This document shows positions 42,880 through 51,494 of a stretch of DNA of 64,000 bases, one piece after another. The stretch is from contig NZ_JAPPUW010000003.1 of NCBI RefSeq assembly GCF_026712205.1, positions 186,001-250,000 on the forward strand, in the 5' to 3' direction. How positions within the stretch are numbered: position 1 is the first letter of the stretch; every line of letters begins with the position of its first letter. This DNA is from Pelomonas aquatica (GTDB taxonomy: Bacteria > Pseudomonadota > Gammaproteobacteria > Burkholderiales > Burkholderiaceae_C). Below the pieces are notes generated by a model. It was not told the origin of the DNA. It did not search any database and was given only the letters and a program-made list of their open reading frames with translations. The position numbers were made by a program, and so were the translations under genes.

Positions 42880-45215
42880 ACGCCCAACGCCTTGTTCGCC
42901 TGCTCGGCCGCAGCCACGCTGTCGGCGCGCTGGCGTTCGAACTCGCGCTCCAGCTGCGACTTGCCGGACAGGTATTGCCTGGGCCATTCCAGGCCGACCG
43001 GCCCGGCATAGCCAATGCGCGCGGCCTCGGTCAGCGTCCAGGCCGGGTTGGCCAGATGCGGGCGCGCGATCGCGCAGAGGTCGGCGCGGCCCGACGCGAT
43101 GATGCTGTTCACATGGTCGGCCTCCGAGATCGCACCGACGGCCATCGTCGCAATGCCGACGCGGTTGCGGATGCTCTCGGCGAAGGGCGTCTGCCACATG
43201 CGGCCATAGATCGGCTTCTGCGCCTTGCTGACCTGGCCGGAAGACACGTCGATCAGGTCGGCACCCGCGGCCTTGAACGCCGCGGCGATGGCGACCGCAT
43301 CCTCCGGCGTCGTGCCGCCGGCCACCCAGTCGTGGGCCGAGATGCGGACCGACATCGGCCGGTCCTCGGGCCAGACCTCGCGCAGCGCGTGGAAGACCTC
43401 CAGCGGGTAGCGCAGCCGGTTGGCGAGCACGCCGCCGTAGGGGTCGTCTCGCCGGTTGGTCAGCGGCGAGATGAAGCCGGACAGCAGATAGCCATGGGCG
43501 CAGTGCAGCTCCAGCCAGTCGAAGCCGGCGTCCGCCGCGCGCCGCGCCGCGCTGACGAAGTCCTCGCGCACGCGGTCCATATCGGCCCGCGTCATCGCGC
43601 GTGCGACCTGGCTCACACCCTCGATGTATTGCTGCTCGGACGCCGCCATCAACGGCCAGTTGCCCGAAGCCAGCGGGCGGTCTTCGCCGCCGCTCCAGGG
43701 CACGCAGGTCGAGCCCTTGGGGCCGGCGTGGCCGAGCTGCATCGCGACCTTGGCGCTGCTGTTGGCATGGATGAAACCGACGATGCGCTGCCAGGCGGCG
43801 CCCTGCGCGTCGCTCCACAGGCCCGGGCAGCCGGGCGTGATGCGCGCGTCGGGCGACACGCAGCTCATCTCGGCGAACACCAGGCCGGCGCCACCCAGCG
43901 CACGCGCACCGAGATGGGCCAGGTGGTAGTCGGCCGGCAGGCCGTCCACGCAGCTGTATTGCGCCATCGGCGACACGACGACGCGGTTCTTCAGCGTCAG
44001 GCCGCGCAGCCGGTAGGGCGTGAACATCGGCGGCAGCTGGGCATCGAGGCCCGACTGCGCGGCCAGCCAGCGCTCGAACTCGCCGACGTAGCCGGCATCG
44101 CGCAGCCTCAGGTTCTCGTGCGAGATGCGCTGCGAGCGCGTCAGCAGCGAGTACGCGAACTGCTCGGGCGCCAGCCGCGCATGGCGCTCCACGTTCTCGA
44201 ACCACTCCGTCGAGTTGCGCGCCGCGTTCTGGATGCGCAGCACCTCGATGCTGCGGCTGGCCTGGTAGTCGGCCAGCGCGGCCTCCAGGTCGCCACCATG
44301 CTTGTCGATGTCGCGCGCCAGCGCAATCGCGTCCTCCAGCGCGAGCTTGCTGCCCGAGCCGATCGAGAAATGCGCCGTGTGGGCCGCGTCGCCCATCAGC
44401 ACGACCGGCGCGCCCCGCTCGTTGCGGTGCACCCAGGTCTTGCAGACCACGCGCGGGAAGCGGATCCACTGCGCCGAGCCGCGCAGATGGCTGGCGTTGG
44501 AGATCAGCTGGTGGCCGTCGAGCACCCTGGCGAACAGCTTCTCGCAGAAGGCGATGCTCTCCTCCTTGCCCATGCCCTCCAGGCCCGCCGCGCGCCAGAC
44601 TTCCTCGGGAGCCTCGACGATGAAGGTCGAGTGCGTCGCGTCGAAGCGGTAGGCGTGGGCCTGGAACCAGCCCCATTCGGTGCGCTGGAAATCGAAGGTG
44701 AAGGCGTCGAACAGCTTGGTCGTGCCCAGCCACACGAAGCGGCAGCGGCGCAGGTCGATGTCGGGCTGGTAGGTGGCGGCGTACTTCTGGCGCAGGCGGC
44801 TGTTCAGGCCGTCGGCCGCGATGATGAGGTCGGCGTCGAGGCCGGCGTCGTCGGCCACGTCGGTCTCGTAGGCCAGCTCGACACCCAACTGCTCACAGCG
44901 CGCCTGCAGGATGTTAAGCAGCTTCTTGCGGCCGATGCCGCAGAAGCCATGCCCGCCCGACACGATGCGCCGGCCGCCGATGTGCACGGCGATGTCGTCC
45001 CAGTGGTTGAAGGCATCGCTGATCTCGTCGGCCGTCTCGGCATCCGCCTCGCGCAGCGCATCCACGGTCTGGTCCGACAGCACGACGCCCCAGCCGAAGG
45101 TGTCGCCCGCACGGTTGCGCTCCAGCACCCGCACGACACGCGCCGGGTCGGCCTTCTTCATCAGCAGCGCGAAATACAGCCCGGCGGGACCGCCGCCGAC
45201 GCAGGTGATACGCAT
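42876..45215 (-). CDS. Bifunctional 2-aminobenzoyl-CoA monooxygenase/reductase (salicylyl-CoA 5-hydroxylase-like)
   Basis: A 779-residue fusion. The N-terminal part (1-390) is a flavoprotein monooxygenase with [15 protein letters not shown] (6-20) and [22 protein letters not shown] (about 285-306). From about 400 on it is an old-yellow-enzyme type FMN reductase ([71 protein letters not shown]). Size (about 85 kDa) and domain order match the 2-aminobenzoyl-CoA monooxygenase/reductase known from Azoarcus evansii, which hydroxylates and then reduces the ring of the CoA ester. Salicylyl-CoA 5-hydroxylases are close relatives, so substrate is decided by the operon. First gene of the operon, with a clear promoter 25-53 bases upstream. 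Confidence 0.93.
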   Translation of the reverse strand: MRITCVGGGPAGLYFALLMKKADPARVVRVLERNRAGDTFGWGVVLSDQTVDALREADAETADEISDAFNHWDDIAVHIGGRRIVSGGHGFCGIGRKKLLNILQARCEQLGVELAYETDVADDAGLDADLIIAADGLNSRLRQKYAATYQPDIDLRRCRFVWLGTTKLFDAFTFDFQRTEWGWFQAHAYRFDATHSTFIVEAPEEVWRAAGLEGMGKEESIAFCEKLFARVLDGHQLISNASHLRGSAQWIRFPRVVCKTWVHRNERGAPVVLMGDAAHTAHFSIGSGSKLALEDAIALARDIDKHGGDLEAALADYQASRSIEVLRIQNAARNSTEWFENVERHARLAPEQFAYSLLTRSQRISHENLRLRDAGYVGEFERWLAAQSGLDAQLPPMFTPYRLRGLTLKNRVVVSPMAQYSCVDGLPADYHLAHLGARALGGAGLVFAEMSCVSPDARITPGCPGLWSDAQGAAWQRIVGFIHANSSAKVAMQLGHAGPKGSTCVPWSGGEDRPLASGNWPLMAASEQQYIEGVSQVARAMTRADMDRVREDFVSAARRAADAGFDWLELHCAHGYLLSGFISPLTNRRDDPYGGVLANRLRYPLEVFHALREVWPEDRPMSVRISAHDWVAGGTTPEDAVAIAAAFKAAGADLIDVSSGQVSKAQKPIYGRMWQTPFAESIRNRVGIATMAVGAISEADHVNSIIASGRADLCAIARPHLANPAWTLTEAARIGYAGPVGLEWPRQYLSGKSQLEREFERQRADSVAAAEQANKALGV

Positions 45216-45239
45216 GGTGTTGCACCGTCCTTGCGCAAC

Positions 45240-45268
45240 ACTTTAGAAATAGATAGTTCAAACGTCAA
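45240..45268 (-). promoter_or_regulatory. Promoter of the 2-aminobenzoyl-CoA operon
   Basis: On the minus strand: -35 TTGACG (45263-45268), a 17-base spacer and -10 TAAAGT (45240-45245). The predicted start lies about 18 bases before the ATG. The surrounding 40 bases are clearly AT-rich. Confidence 0.7.
45246..45259. promoter_or_regulatory. Candidate MarR operator in the promoter spacer
   Basis: GAAATAGATAGTTC is an imperfect palindrome (GAA, TA, TA, TTC arms) occupying the space between the -10 and -35 boxes, the classic position for MarR repression. The assignment to the MarR protein of this operon is by position. Confidence 0.5.
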
Positions 45269-45617
45269 GTATTTATTCGCACTGCAGGCGACTGGAAACC
45301 CTGATCGATAACCGATCGCATGGCCTGCCAGATCGTTCGCTCTTGCGGTCTGGTCTGCACGGCTCTGGCAAGAACGCAGCAAATGCAACCAGAGAGGCAC
45401 GGAGTCACAGAGAACTCGGTGCTGAACCGGTAGCCATGGGCCGTGAACTGGCATGGTCTTTGCGCCCTGTACCGCCGTGCGCTCGACAGTGCGAGCTGCG
45501 AGTTCCCGAGGTTGGCCAGGTTCCGCCATACACGTAAGCGTCAAGTCTTCCTCGCTAGGGTAGTCAGCTCCCCGAACTGGCTAGCATCGACAACCGCGCC
45601 AAACCCTGAGATCCGAA
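45269..45617. other. Non-coding stretch upstream of the anthranilate operon
   Basis: About 350 bases with no supported gene. It contains one arm of the dispersed CCACAGAG-type repeat (45383-45414). Nothing else recognisable was found. Confidence 0.5.
45383..45414. repeat. Single degenerate arm of the dispersed hairpin repeat, copy 2
   Basis: ATGCAACCAGAGAGGCACGG, followed by AGTCACAGAGAA, matches one arm of the repeats at 3276 and 55412 with a few changes. The complementary arm is missing, so this appears to be a decayed or truncated copy. Confidence 0.65.
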
Positions 45618-46139
45618 ATGCCGCCAAAGATGCATCGCTTGCTGCTTGTCACGACCCTGCTGGGTGTCAGCCTGCCGGCCAGCGCCAATCCGACGAAACA
45701 GGAACTTGCGATGCGGCTGGTCGCCGTCATGCGGCTCGACTACACCGTTCTCGACGCCCTTCAGTGGCAAGCACGCGTCGCGCCCGCATTCTCGGGCGAT
45801 GTTTCGGCCTGCCTCGGCGGCGCCGACTACAAGCGATTCACGGCGCCAATTGCCAACGTAGTTGCGAGGGATGTATCGGTTGATGACATTGCCTATCTGC
45901 TTGGTTTCTATTCATCGCCAGCCGGTAGCAAGTTCACCGAAGCGGCTCTGGTTGATGCGCACAAGCATGCCGATCCTGGCATCAAAGAGGACTACCCTGA
46001 CATCTCACCTGACGAATACGCTCAGATTTCGTCGCTCATCAAGTCGGAGCCTTATGCCCGTTTTCGTGGAGTCCAAACATACGCAAGCGTGCGGCAAACA
46101 GCTGACCAGTTGCTCGCCGAATGCCGCGCTGGCAAGTGA
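45618..46139 (+). CDS. Exported hypothetical protein, DUF2059-like
   Basis: A 173-residue protein with a signal peptide (MPPKMHRLLLVTTLLGVSLPASA). The segment DDIAYLLGFYSSPAGSKFTEAAL (about 92-114) is the kind of helix motif seen in DUF2059-type periplasmic proteins, where an F-Y-x-S-P-x-G pattern is typical. Function is unknown. GC content and codon use look lower than in the catabolic genes around it. It stands alone between the anthranilate operon and a cupin gene; no promoter was identified. Confidence 0.65.
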   Translation: MPPKMHRLLLVTTLLGVSLPASANPTKQELAMRLVAVMRLDYTVLDALQWQARVAPAFSGDVSACLGGADYKRFTAPIANVVARDVSVDDIAYLLGFYSSPAGSKFTEAALVDAHKHADPGIKEDYPDISPDEYAQISSLIKSEPYARFRGVQTYASVRQTADQLLAECRAGK

Positions 46140-46277
46140 ATCTGCAAGTCGGCATGACCGCATGGCCGTTGCTTGATCAGATCGAACCGTGCTGAGCGCC
46201 CTCCACACGGTCTTGAAGGCCCCAGCCCCTTTCCCTAATATCCGCTGGTCATCACCCGACCACCCCGGGGAGGGCCT

Positions 46278-46685
46278 ATGAGAAGCTGCACCACGCCCTG
46301 TGCCATTGCCTTCGCGCTCGCCGCGTTCACTGGCGCGATTGCCGCTCAAAGTCCCGGACTCACTCGAACCATCGTCACTCGCGCAGACGTTTCGGTGCCA
46401 GGTCGAGAGGCTGTCATCGCGCATGTGGAGTTGGCCCCGGGGAGTGTTGCCGGCTGGCATACACACCCGGGAGACGAGATCAGTCATGTGAATGAAGGCG
46501 AGGTCACGTTGATGGTCGCCGGCCAGCCGCCGCGCAAGTTCGGCGCCGGGCAAGGGTTCGTGATTCCGGCCGGTGTGGTCCACAGCGCAAGCAACGAGGG
46601 TTCTTCGACGGCTCGGGTGGTGGGCGTTTACGTGGTGGAAAAGGGCAAGCCCCTGGCGTCGCCCGCATCGGCACCCGCGCCGTGA
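46278..46685 (+). CDS. Exported cupin-domain protein
   Basis: A 135-residue single-domain cupin with a signal peptide ending near AIAAQ. The two cupin motifs are visible: G-W-H-T-H-P-G-D-E-I-S-H-V (about 59-71; His61, His63, Glu67 as metal ligands) and GFVIPAGVVHSASNEG (about 93-108; His102). A strong GGGGAGGG ribosome site precedes the ATG. Small periplasmic cupins of this kind have diverse or unknown roles; no neighbour indicates a substrate. Confidence 0.8.
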   Translation: MRSCTTPCAIAFALAAFTGAIAAQSPGLTRTIVTRADVSVPGREAVIAHVELAPGSVAGWHTHPGDEISHVNEGEVTLMVAGQPPRKFGAGQGFVIPAGVVHSASNEGSSTARVVGVYVVEKGKPLASPASAPAP

Positions 46686-46745
46686 GCGCCGGGCCGGCCT
46701 GATCACCTGAAGCCGGCACGGGCCACGCTCGACCGGGAGGAGCTC

Positions 46746-47753
46746 ATGGATTCACGACGGCGACGGCTCTGCATGTCATCGGTTGCAGCGGCGCTTGCCT
46801 CCGTGCCGCCCTTGCACGCCCTGTCTCAATGCGGAGCCGATGGCGACGACTTCCGCGTGACGCTGCTTGGCACCGGCAGCCCCCAGCCTTCCGTCGAACG
46901 CTTCGGCCCCGGCGTGCTGGTGCAGGTCGCCGGCCAGGTGCTGTTGTTCGATTGCGGGCGCGGCGTCGCGCAGCGCCTGGTTCAGGCGCATCTGAAATTG
47001 GGAGCTGCCGACAAGCTGTTCCTGACCCATCTGCATTCGGACCACACGGTAGGCATTCCCGACCTGTGGCTGACCGGCTGGCTGGAGCCGCCTTGGGGCC
47101 AGCGCCGGGGGCCGTTTCAGGTCTTCGGGCCTGCGGGCACTCGCCAACTGATGGAGCACCTCGAGAAGGCCTATGCCTGAGACATCGACACCCGGGTTGC
47201 CGATCAGAAGCTCGCGCGCGCGAACGTCGCGGTGGTGGTGACCGAGTTCGACGAAGGCGTCGTCTACGAGAGCGGCGACGTGAAGGTCACTGCGTTTGCG
47301 GTGGACCACGGCGATCTCGTCAAACCGGCGTTCGGGTTCCGCGTGGACCACGACGGACGCTCGGCCGTGATCTCGGGCGACACGCGCTTCAGCGAAAACC
47401 TGATCAAGCATGCGGCCGGCGCCGATCTGCTGATCCACCAGGTGGCCGCGATGCGCCCGGAGCTGCTCGCCTTGCCGGCCTTTCAAGTCATCCTCGCGCA
47501 CCACACCAGCCCCGAGGAAGCCGGTCGCGTGTTCAGCCGCGTCAAGCCCAGGCTCGCGGTCTTCTATCACTTCTCGCTGCTGGGCACGGCCAAGCTGCCG
47601 CCGCTGACGGCGCAGGAGGTCGTGGCGGCGGCGCGCAAGACCTACGACGGTCCATTGATCGCGGGCGAGGATCTGATGGCCTTCAGCATCGGCCGCGGTG
47701 GCGTCGCCGTCGGCGCCGGGGCGGCAGGACGGGGCTGCGCCGATGAACGCTAG
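46746..47753 (+). pseudogene. Metallo-beta-lactamase fold hydrolase, interrupted by one in-frame stop
   Basis: The reading frame 46746-47753 encodes one MBL-fold protein of the RNase Z/arylsulfatase-like group, with a signal-like N-terminus, LLGTGSPQPS (41-50), the metal motif THLHSDH (94-100), then GRSAVISGDTRFSENL and ILAHHTSPEEAGRVFSR downstream. It is broken by a single TGA at 47178-47180, codon 145, after EKAYA; the frame then continues without shift as DIDTRVADQKL. A Trp codon (TGG) at this place would restore the gene. The truncated product keeps the metal motif but lacks half of the fold, so it should be inactive unless the stop is read through or is a sequencing error. Confidence 0.8.
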
Positions 47754-48348
47754 CCGGCCGAGCAACAGCAGCCTGCGATCGGGCGCGATGCGCGGGCTTG
47801 TTTCGGCGCTGCTGCTCATCGGGTCGGTGCAGGCCGCCGCGGACGACGAGCCGAGCTGGGCCGCGCTGAGGCAGGGCGGCAAGGTCGTCCTGCTGCGCCA
47901 CGCCCATGTCGAGATTCGGGAAGGGATCGGGCACCTCGCCCCGGGGCATTGCGACGAGGAGGTCAATCTTTCGCAACGCGGCGAGAAGCAGGCCCGGCAG
48001 ATCGGCAAGGCCTTCAGGGCGCATGGCGTTCCGGTCGGAGAAGTCCTGACCAGCCCCTACTGCCGCTGCATCGACACGGGCAGGATCGCGTTTGGCAGCG
48101 CGACGCCCGTTCCTTATCTCAGGCCACCCGGAACGGTCTCTGAGGCGCAAGCGGAAGTCGATCAGGCAGGCCTGATGAAAGCCATCCTGACGCACCACGC
48201 ACCCACGAACCTGGTCATGATCACCCACGATCTCAACATCGCGGGCGTCGTCCTCGAAGACACCGTGCGGATGGGCGAGTTCTTCGTCGTCGAACCCAAG
48301 GGAGACCATCTGGACATCGTCGGATCCATCGTGATTGGCGAGGACTGA
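47743..48348 (+). CDS. Exported histidine phosphatase superfamily protein
   Basis: A 201-residue protein with a signal-like segment (residues 16-33) and the phosphoglycerate-mutase fold marks: LLRHAH (Arg52, His53 phosphohistidine site), SQRGEKQARQIGKAF, TSPYCRCIDTGRIAFG and MITHDLNI with the second His. It probably hydrolyses a phosphate ester in the periplasm. The ATG at 47743 overlaps the last codons of the broken MBL gene; another ATG at 47788 would start directly at the signal peptide and is possible. The overlap suggests the two genes once formed an operon. Confidence 0.78.
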   Translation: MNASRPSNSSLRSGAMRGLVSALLLIGSVQAAADDEPSWAALRQGGKVVLLRHAHVEIREGIGHLAPGHCDEEVNLSQRGEKQARQIGKAFRAHGVPVGEVLTSPYCRCIDTGRIAFGSATPVPYLRPPGTVSEAQAEVDQAGLMKAILTHHAPTNLVMITHDLNIAGVVLEDTVRMGEFFVVEPKGDHLDIVGSIVIGED

Positions 48349-48423
48349 ATCCAGCCGAATGCCCGGCCCCCGGCGCTCGGGTGAGCGAGGCGGAGTTGCA
48401 GGCGGCGACGATGCGCGCCGCGC

Positions 48424-49137
48424 CTACTGCCAGCGCAGATGCACAACCCGATAGCCGTTGGCCTTCAGTTGCTGCAGCAGAAAGGGCAAGGCCCGCGCCG
48501 TCTGGTCCTGCGCGTCATGCAGCAGCACGATGCCGCCGCCGCTCTTCGCGAGCTGCCCCAGCAGCTTGTCGGCCAGCATCTGCGGTGTCTGGTCGGGCAG
48601 CCAGTCTTCGGCGCCGGCATCGACGGACATGACGGTGATCGCACGCTCGCGCAGCGCGGCCAGCAGCGTCGGCGTCTCCTCCAGGAAAGGGAAGCGCCAG
48701 GCCGGCGGCTCGCTGCCCAGTACGGCGCGGTAGGCGGCGGTCATCGCATCGAGGTCGGCCAGCTGCGCAGCGGGCGACAGCTGCGGGAAGTGCTCGTGCC
48801 GGAAGCCGTGCATGCCGACGCTGTGGCCGGCGTCGCGCACCCGGCGGGCCAGCTCGGCGTGGGCCTGCAGCGGCGCGCCGTTCATGAAGAAGCTGGCCTG
48901 CACGCATTGCTCGGCCAGGGCCTTCAGCACGAGGGGCGTGGACTCGGGCCGCGGGCCGTCGTCGAAAGTCAGCACGACCTCCTTGGGCGCCAGCGCCGGC
49001 AGCGCGGCATGCTGGGCCGTGCCCCAGGCCGCGGCTTCGCGCGGCAGCGTCAGCGTGCGCGAGGTGCCGAGCGCGTCGGGCGCGCAAGCCGGTTGCGTGG
49101 CGGCGGCGGCCAGGGCCAGGCTCATCAGCAGGCCCAT
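48424..49137 (-). CDS. Polysaccharide deacetylase (NodB domain), exported
   Basis: A 237-residue CE4-type protein: short signal peptide, motif 1 TFDDGPRPE (57-65, catalytic Asp59 and metal Asp60), motif 2 GMHGFRHEHF (108-117, metal His110 and His114), and a late VLLHDAQDQTARALPFLL. It should remove acetyl groups from an N- or O-acetylated glycan such as chitooligosaccharide, xylan or peptidoglycan. The ATG shares a base with the stop of the MFS gene (TGATG), so both belong to one operon. A role in processing acetylated xylan would match the xylose regulon downstream, but this is only suggested by distance. Confidence 0.88.
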   Translation of the reverse strand: MGLLMSLALAAAATQPACAPDALGTSRTLTLPREAAAWGTAQHAALPALAPKEVVLTFDDGPRPESTPLVLKALAEQCVQASFFMNGAPLQAHAELARRVRDAGHSVGMHGFRHEHFPQLSPAAQLADLDAMTAAYRAVLGSEPPAWRFPFLEETPTLLAALRERAITVMSVDAGAEDWLPDQTPQMLADKLLGQLAKSGGGIVLLHDAQDQTARALPFLLQQLKANGYRVVHLRWQ

Positions 49138-50453
49138 CAGTGCGCTCCCACCGGTGCTTCGTTGCCGGCGGCGGCGGTGTCCTCGCGCCCGTCCTGCGGG
49201 AAGGGCGCCAGCCAGGCCAGCAGCACCGGCGGTACCGAGAACACCAGCACCCAGCCGAAGAAGCTCGAATAGTGGTGGCCGACCGCGTTCCACAGCAGGC
49301 CGCTGACGCTGCCGGTGCCCCATTTGGTCAGCGCCATGACGCCGGTGGCCATCGCGTAGTGGGCCATGCGGAAGGGGCCGGGGGCGATCTGCTGCATCAT
49401 GTAGAGCATGTGGCCGACCGAGCCCATGCCGAAGCCGAACTTCTCGAGGGCGACGACGACGGCGATGGTGGCCGTGTCGGCCGGCAGCGTCTGCGCCAGA
49501 TAGAAATAGGTCAGGTGCGGGATGTTGAGCACCAGGGCCAGCGTGAAGAAGCTGCGCGGCAGCGTGCGCCGGGCGACGAAGAAGCCGCCGAGGAAGGCGC
49601 CGGCGATGAAGCTCAGCGTGCCGACCGTGCCGTTGATGTGGCCCAGCGCCTCGTTGTCCAGGCCCAGGCCGCCGGCGGCGGCGCCGTCCAGCAGGAAGAG
49701 CGGGCCGAACTTCTCGATGAAGCCTTCGCCGAAACGGTAGAAGAAGATGACGGCCAGCATCATCCAGATCTGCGGCTTCTGGAAGAAGGTGACCCAGGCC
49801 TCGGCCGTGGCCTTCAGGCCGCCGGCCAGGCCCTGGCCGTGCAGATGCGACGGCCAACCCGGCGGCAGCACGCGCAGGTGGTAGAGGCCGAACAGCGCCA
49901 TCGCCGCGGCAGCCAAGGCCACGACGATGACCCAGCACTGCACCCAGCTCAGGCCCATGTGGTTGTGCAGCCAGCCGGTCAGCGAGACCAGCAGGCCCGA
50001 CGCGATGACGGCGCCGAGGTTCCAGCACATACCCTGCAGGCCGGAGTAGCGGGCCTGGTCGGTCTTGCTGACCGTCGTCATGAAGACGCCGTCGGCGCAG
50101 GTGTCCTGCGTGGCGGACGCGAAGCCGACGATCCAGAAGAAGGCCAGCGACAGCCTGAAGAAGTCCGCCAGCGGCAGGCACAGCGCGACGAGGCCGAGGG
50201 CCGCGGCCATCGCGAACTCCATGCCGATAACCCAGAAGCGCTTGCTGCGGTAGGTCTCCAGCAGCGGCGCCCACAGCGGCTTGAGCACCCAGGGCAGATA
50301 CATCTGCGAGGTGTAGAGGGCGATGTCCTCGTTGGACACGCCGAGGTTCTTGTAGATGATGGCCGCGACGACGCCCACCATGACATTGGGCAGGCCCATG
50401 GCGAGGTAGAGCGAGGGCACCCAGGTCAGCGGGTGGCGGGAGGTCTGGGTCAT
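49137..50453 (-). CDS. MFS transporter (AmpG/PAT-like)
   Basis: A 438-residue membrane protein with about 12 segments, starting MTQTSRHPLTWVPSLYLAMGLPNVMVG. YTSQMYLPWVLKPLWAPLLE, ASATQDTCADGVFMTTVSKTDQARYSGLQGMCWNLG and FYRFGEGFIEKFGPLFLLD resemble AmpG-like permeases and their sugar-locus relatives in Proteobacteria and Bacteroidetes. AmpG proper imports muropeptides; relatives in glycan loci are thought to carry oligosaccharides. Coupled to a polysaccharide deacetylase gene. The frame is open much further upstream, but only this start gives a normal N-terminus. Cargo unknown; an oligosaccharide is the best guess. Confidence 0.85.
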   Translation of the reverse strand: MTQTSRHPLTWVPSLYLAMGLPNVMVGVVAAIIYKNLGVSNEDIALYTSQMYLPWVLKPLWAPLLETYRSKRFWVIGMEFAMAAALGLVALCLPLADFFRLSLAFFWIVGFASATQDTCADGVFMTTVSKTDQARYSGLQGMCWNLGAVIASGLLVSLTGWLHNHMGLSWVQCWVIVVALAAAAMALFGLYHLRVLPPGWPSHLHGQGLAGGLKATAEAWVTFFQKPQIWMMLAVIFFYRFGEGFIEKFGPLFLLDGAAAGGLGLDNEALGHINGTVGTLSFIAGAFLGGFFVARRTLPRSFFTLALVLNIPHLTYFYLAQTLPADTATIAVVVALEKFGFGMGSVGHMLYMMQQIAPGPFRMAHYAMATGVMALTKWGTGSVSGLLWNAVGHHYSSFFGWVLVFSVPPVLLAWLAPFPQDGREDTAAAGNEAPVGAH

Positions 50454-50606
50454 GGCGGGCTGGGCTTCATGCTGCCGTTGGGCAGGGCGGGAACGGGGGT
50501 GCCCCGATTGGATTGCCGGGCCTGCGGCCCGGATCCTCGCGGCGGCCTCGTGCAGGCCCCTGGACGGCGTTTCGTTCGCAAGCGCCATGCCATGGGATCC
50601 GTTCGA

Positions 50607-50618
50607 GACAACGCTGTC
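50607..50618. promoter_or_regulatory. Possible operator upstream of the MFS-deacetylase operon
   Basis: GACAACGCTGTC is an imperfect palindrome (GACA arms around CG) about 155 bases upstream of the MFS start, the only such element in that 230-base gap. It has the form of a LacI-type operator but differs from the 4640 family. No core promoter could be fixed, so this is weak. Confidence 0.3.
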
Positions 50619-50683
50619 ATTCTGTCCGAATTCGCGTCGTCTATGGACTAGGGTTAGCCATGCCGGCCCGGCTGCCCGGCGCG

Positions 50684-50955
50684 TCAGTCCCGCATCACGC
50701 TCAAGGGCTTCGCCACGGGGTTGGACAGCACCAGCGCCGTCGTGACGCTGCCGAATTTCGCCAGCGTGTCCGCCACGCGCTCCAGGTCGTGCGGCACCGC
50801 GAACGCGCAGTAGACGACGAAGCAGTCCTCGCCAGTGACGCGCAGCACCTGGAGCACCTCCGGCAGGCTCTGGAACAGCTGCACATAGCGGGCGATGTGC
50901 TCGTGCGCGGTGCGCACGCGGACCACGGCCTGCAGGTCCACCGCCTGGCCCAGCA
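50684..50955 (-). pseudogene. Lrp/AsnC regulator remnant, C-terminal half only
   Basis: The minus-strand frame ends with a recognisable Lrp/AsnC ligand-binding (RAM) domain: AVDLQAVVRVRTAHEHIARYV, then SLPEVLQVLRVTGEDCFVVYCAF and VADTLAKFGSVTTALVLSNPV, stop at 50684. The helix-turn-helix half that should lie to the right is missing. Beyond about 50955 the DNA belongs to a gene fragment on the other strand. The frame continues open but without similarity, as expected for high-GC antisense sequence. Confidence 0.78.
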
Positions 50956-51380
50956 GGACTGGGACCGCCCGAACTGCCGGCACTGGGCGGCGCGCCTGGA
51001 GCGGGCCGTGGCCGAGGCCGGGGCCGGAATGCATCCTGGTGGCCCACAGCCTGGGCTGCCTGCTGGTCGCGTGCTGGGCCGCGCAGACGCAGCGGCCCGT
51101 CCGCGCGGCGCTGCTGGTGGCGGCGCCCGATCCGCAGGGGCCGGCCTTCCCTGCCGCCGCAAAGGGTTTCGGCGCCCTGCCCCGGCAGCGCCTGCCCTTC
51201 GAGACGCGCATCATCGCGAGCCGGAACGACCCCTATGCCGGCCCCGCGTTCAGCAGGCAGGTCGCGGCGGCCTGGGGCGCCGAGCTGCAGGCCGCCGGCG
51301 AGGCCGGGCATCTGAATGCGCAGAGCGGGCTCGGTAGCTGGCCCGCGGCCTGGCAGCAGGTGCAGGGCTGGCGCCTCTGA
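50946..51380 (+). pseudogene. RBBP9/YdeN-type alpha/beta hydrolase remnant, C-terminal part with frameshift
   Basis: Plus-strand sequence encodes DWDRPNCRHWAARLERAVAEAG in one frame and, after a one-base shift near 51025, ECILVAHSLGCLLVACWA, VRAALLVAAPDPQGPAF and a C-terminal AGHLNAQSGLGSWPAAW in another. The nucleophile elbow (A-H-S-L-G) and the final D..H region (ASRNDPYAG; GHLN) mark the RBBP9/YdeN family. The N-terminal strand and start codon are missing, cut at the junction with the Lrp remnant. Both the truncation and the shift make it non-functional. Confidence 0.78.
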
Positions 51381-51480
51381 TACGGGTTTGCAATCAAAGT
51401 GATAACAAGGCGCGAAGCCGCGGACAGTGCTTGAGCACGGCAAGGCGAAGCAACGCAGCGCTTTGATTGCGAAGCCGTAT
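51380..51480. repeat. 101-bp palindromic repeat (MITE-like), copy 2
   Basis: Nearly identical to 17864-17968, with a 4-base deletion near the right arm and a few substitutions. Terminal arms ATACGGGTTTGCAATCAAAG and CTTTGATTGCGAAGCCGTAT pair at 18 of 20 positions. It starts on the last base of the hydrolase remnant's TGA stop and ends 14 bases before the stop of the alpha-xylosidase gene. Confidence 0.85.
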
Positions 51481-51494
51481 GAGAGGCCGCTGGC

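Noticed and set aside
47178-47180. In-frame TGA as a selenocysteine codon
   Set aside because: The position appears to replace a Trp between EKAYA and DIDTR, no SECIS-like hairpin was evident just downstream, and the metal site of MBL proteins needs no selenium.
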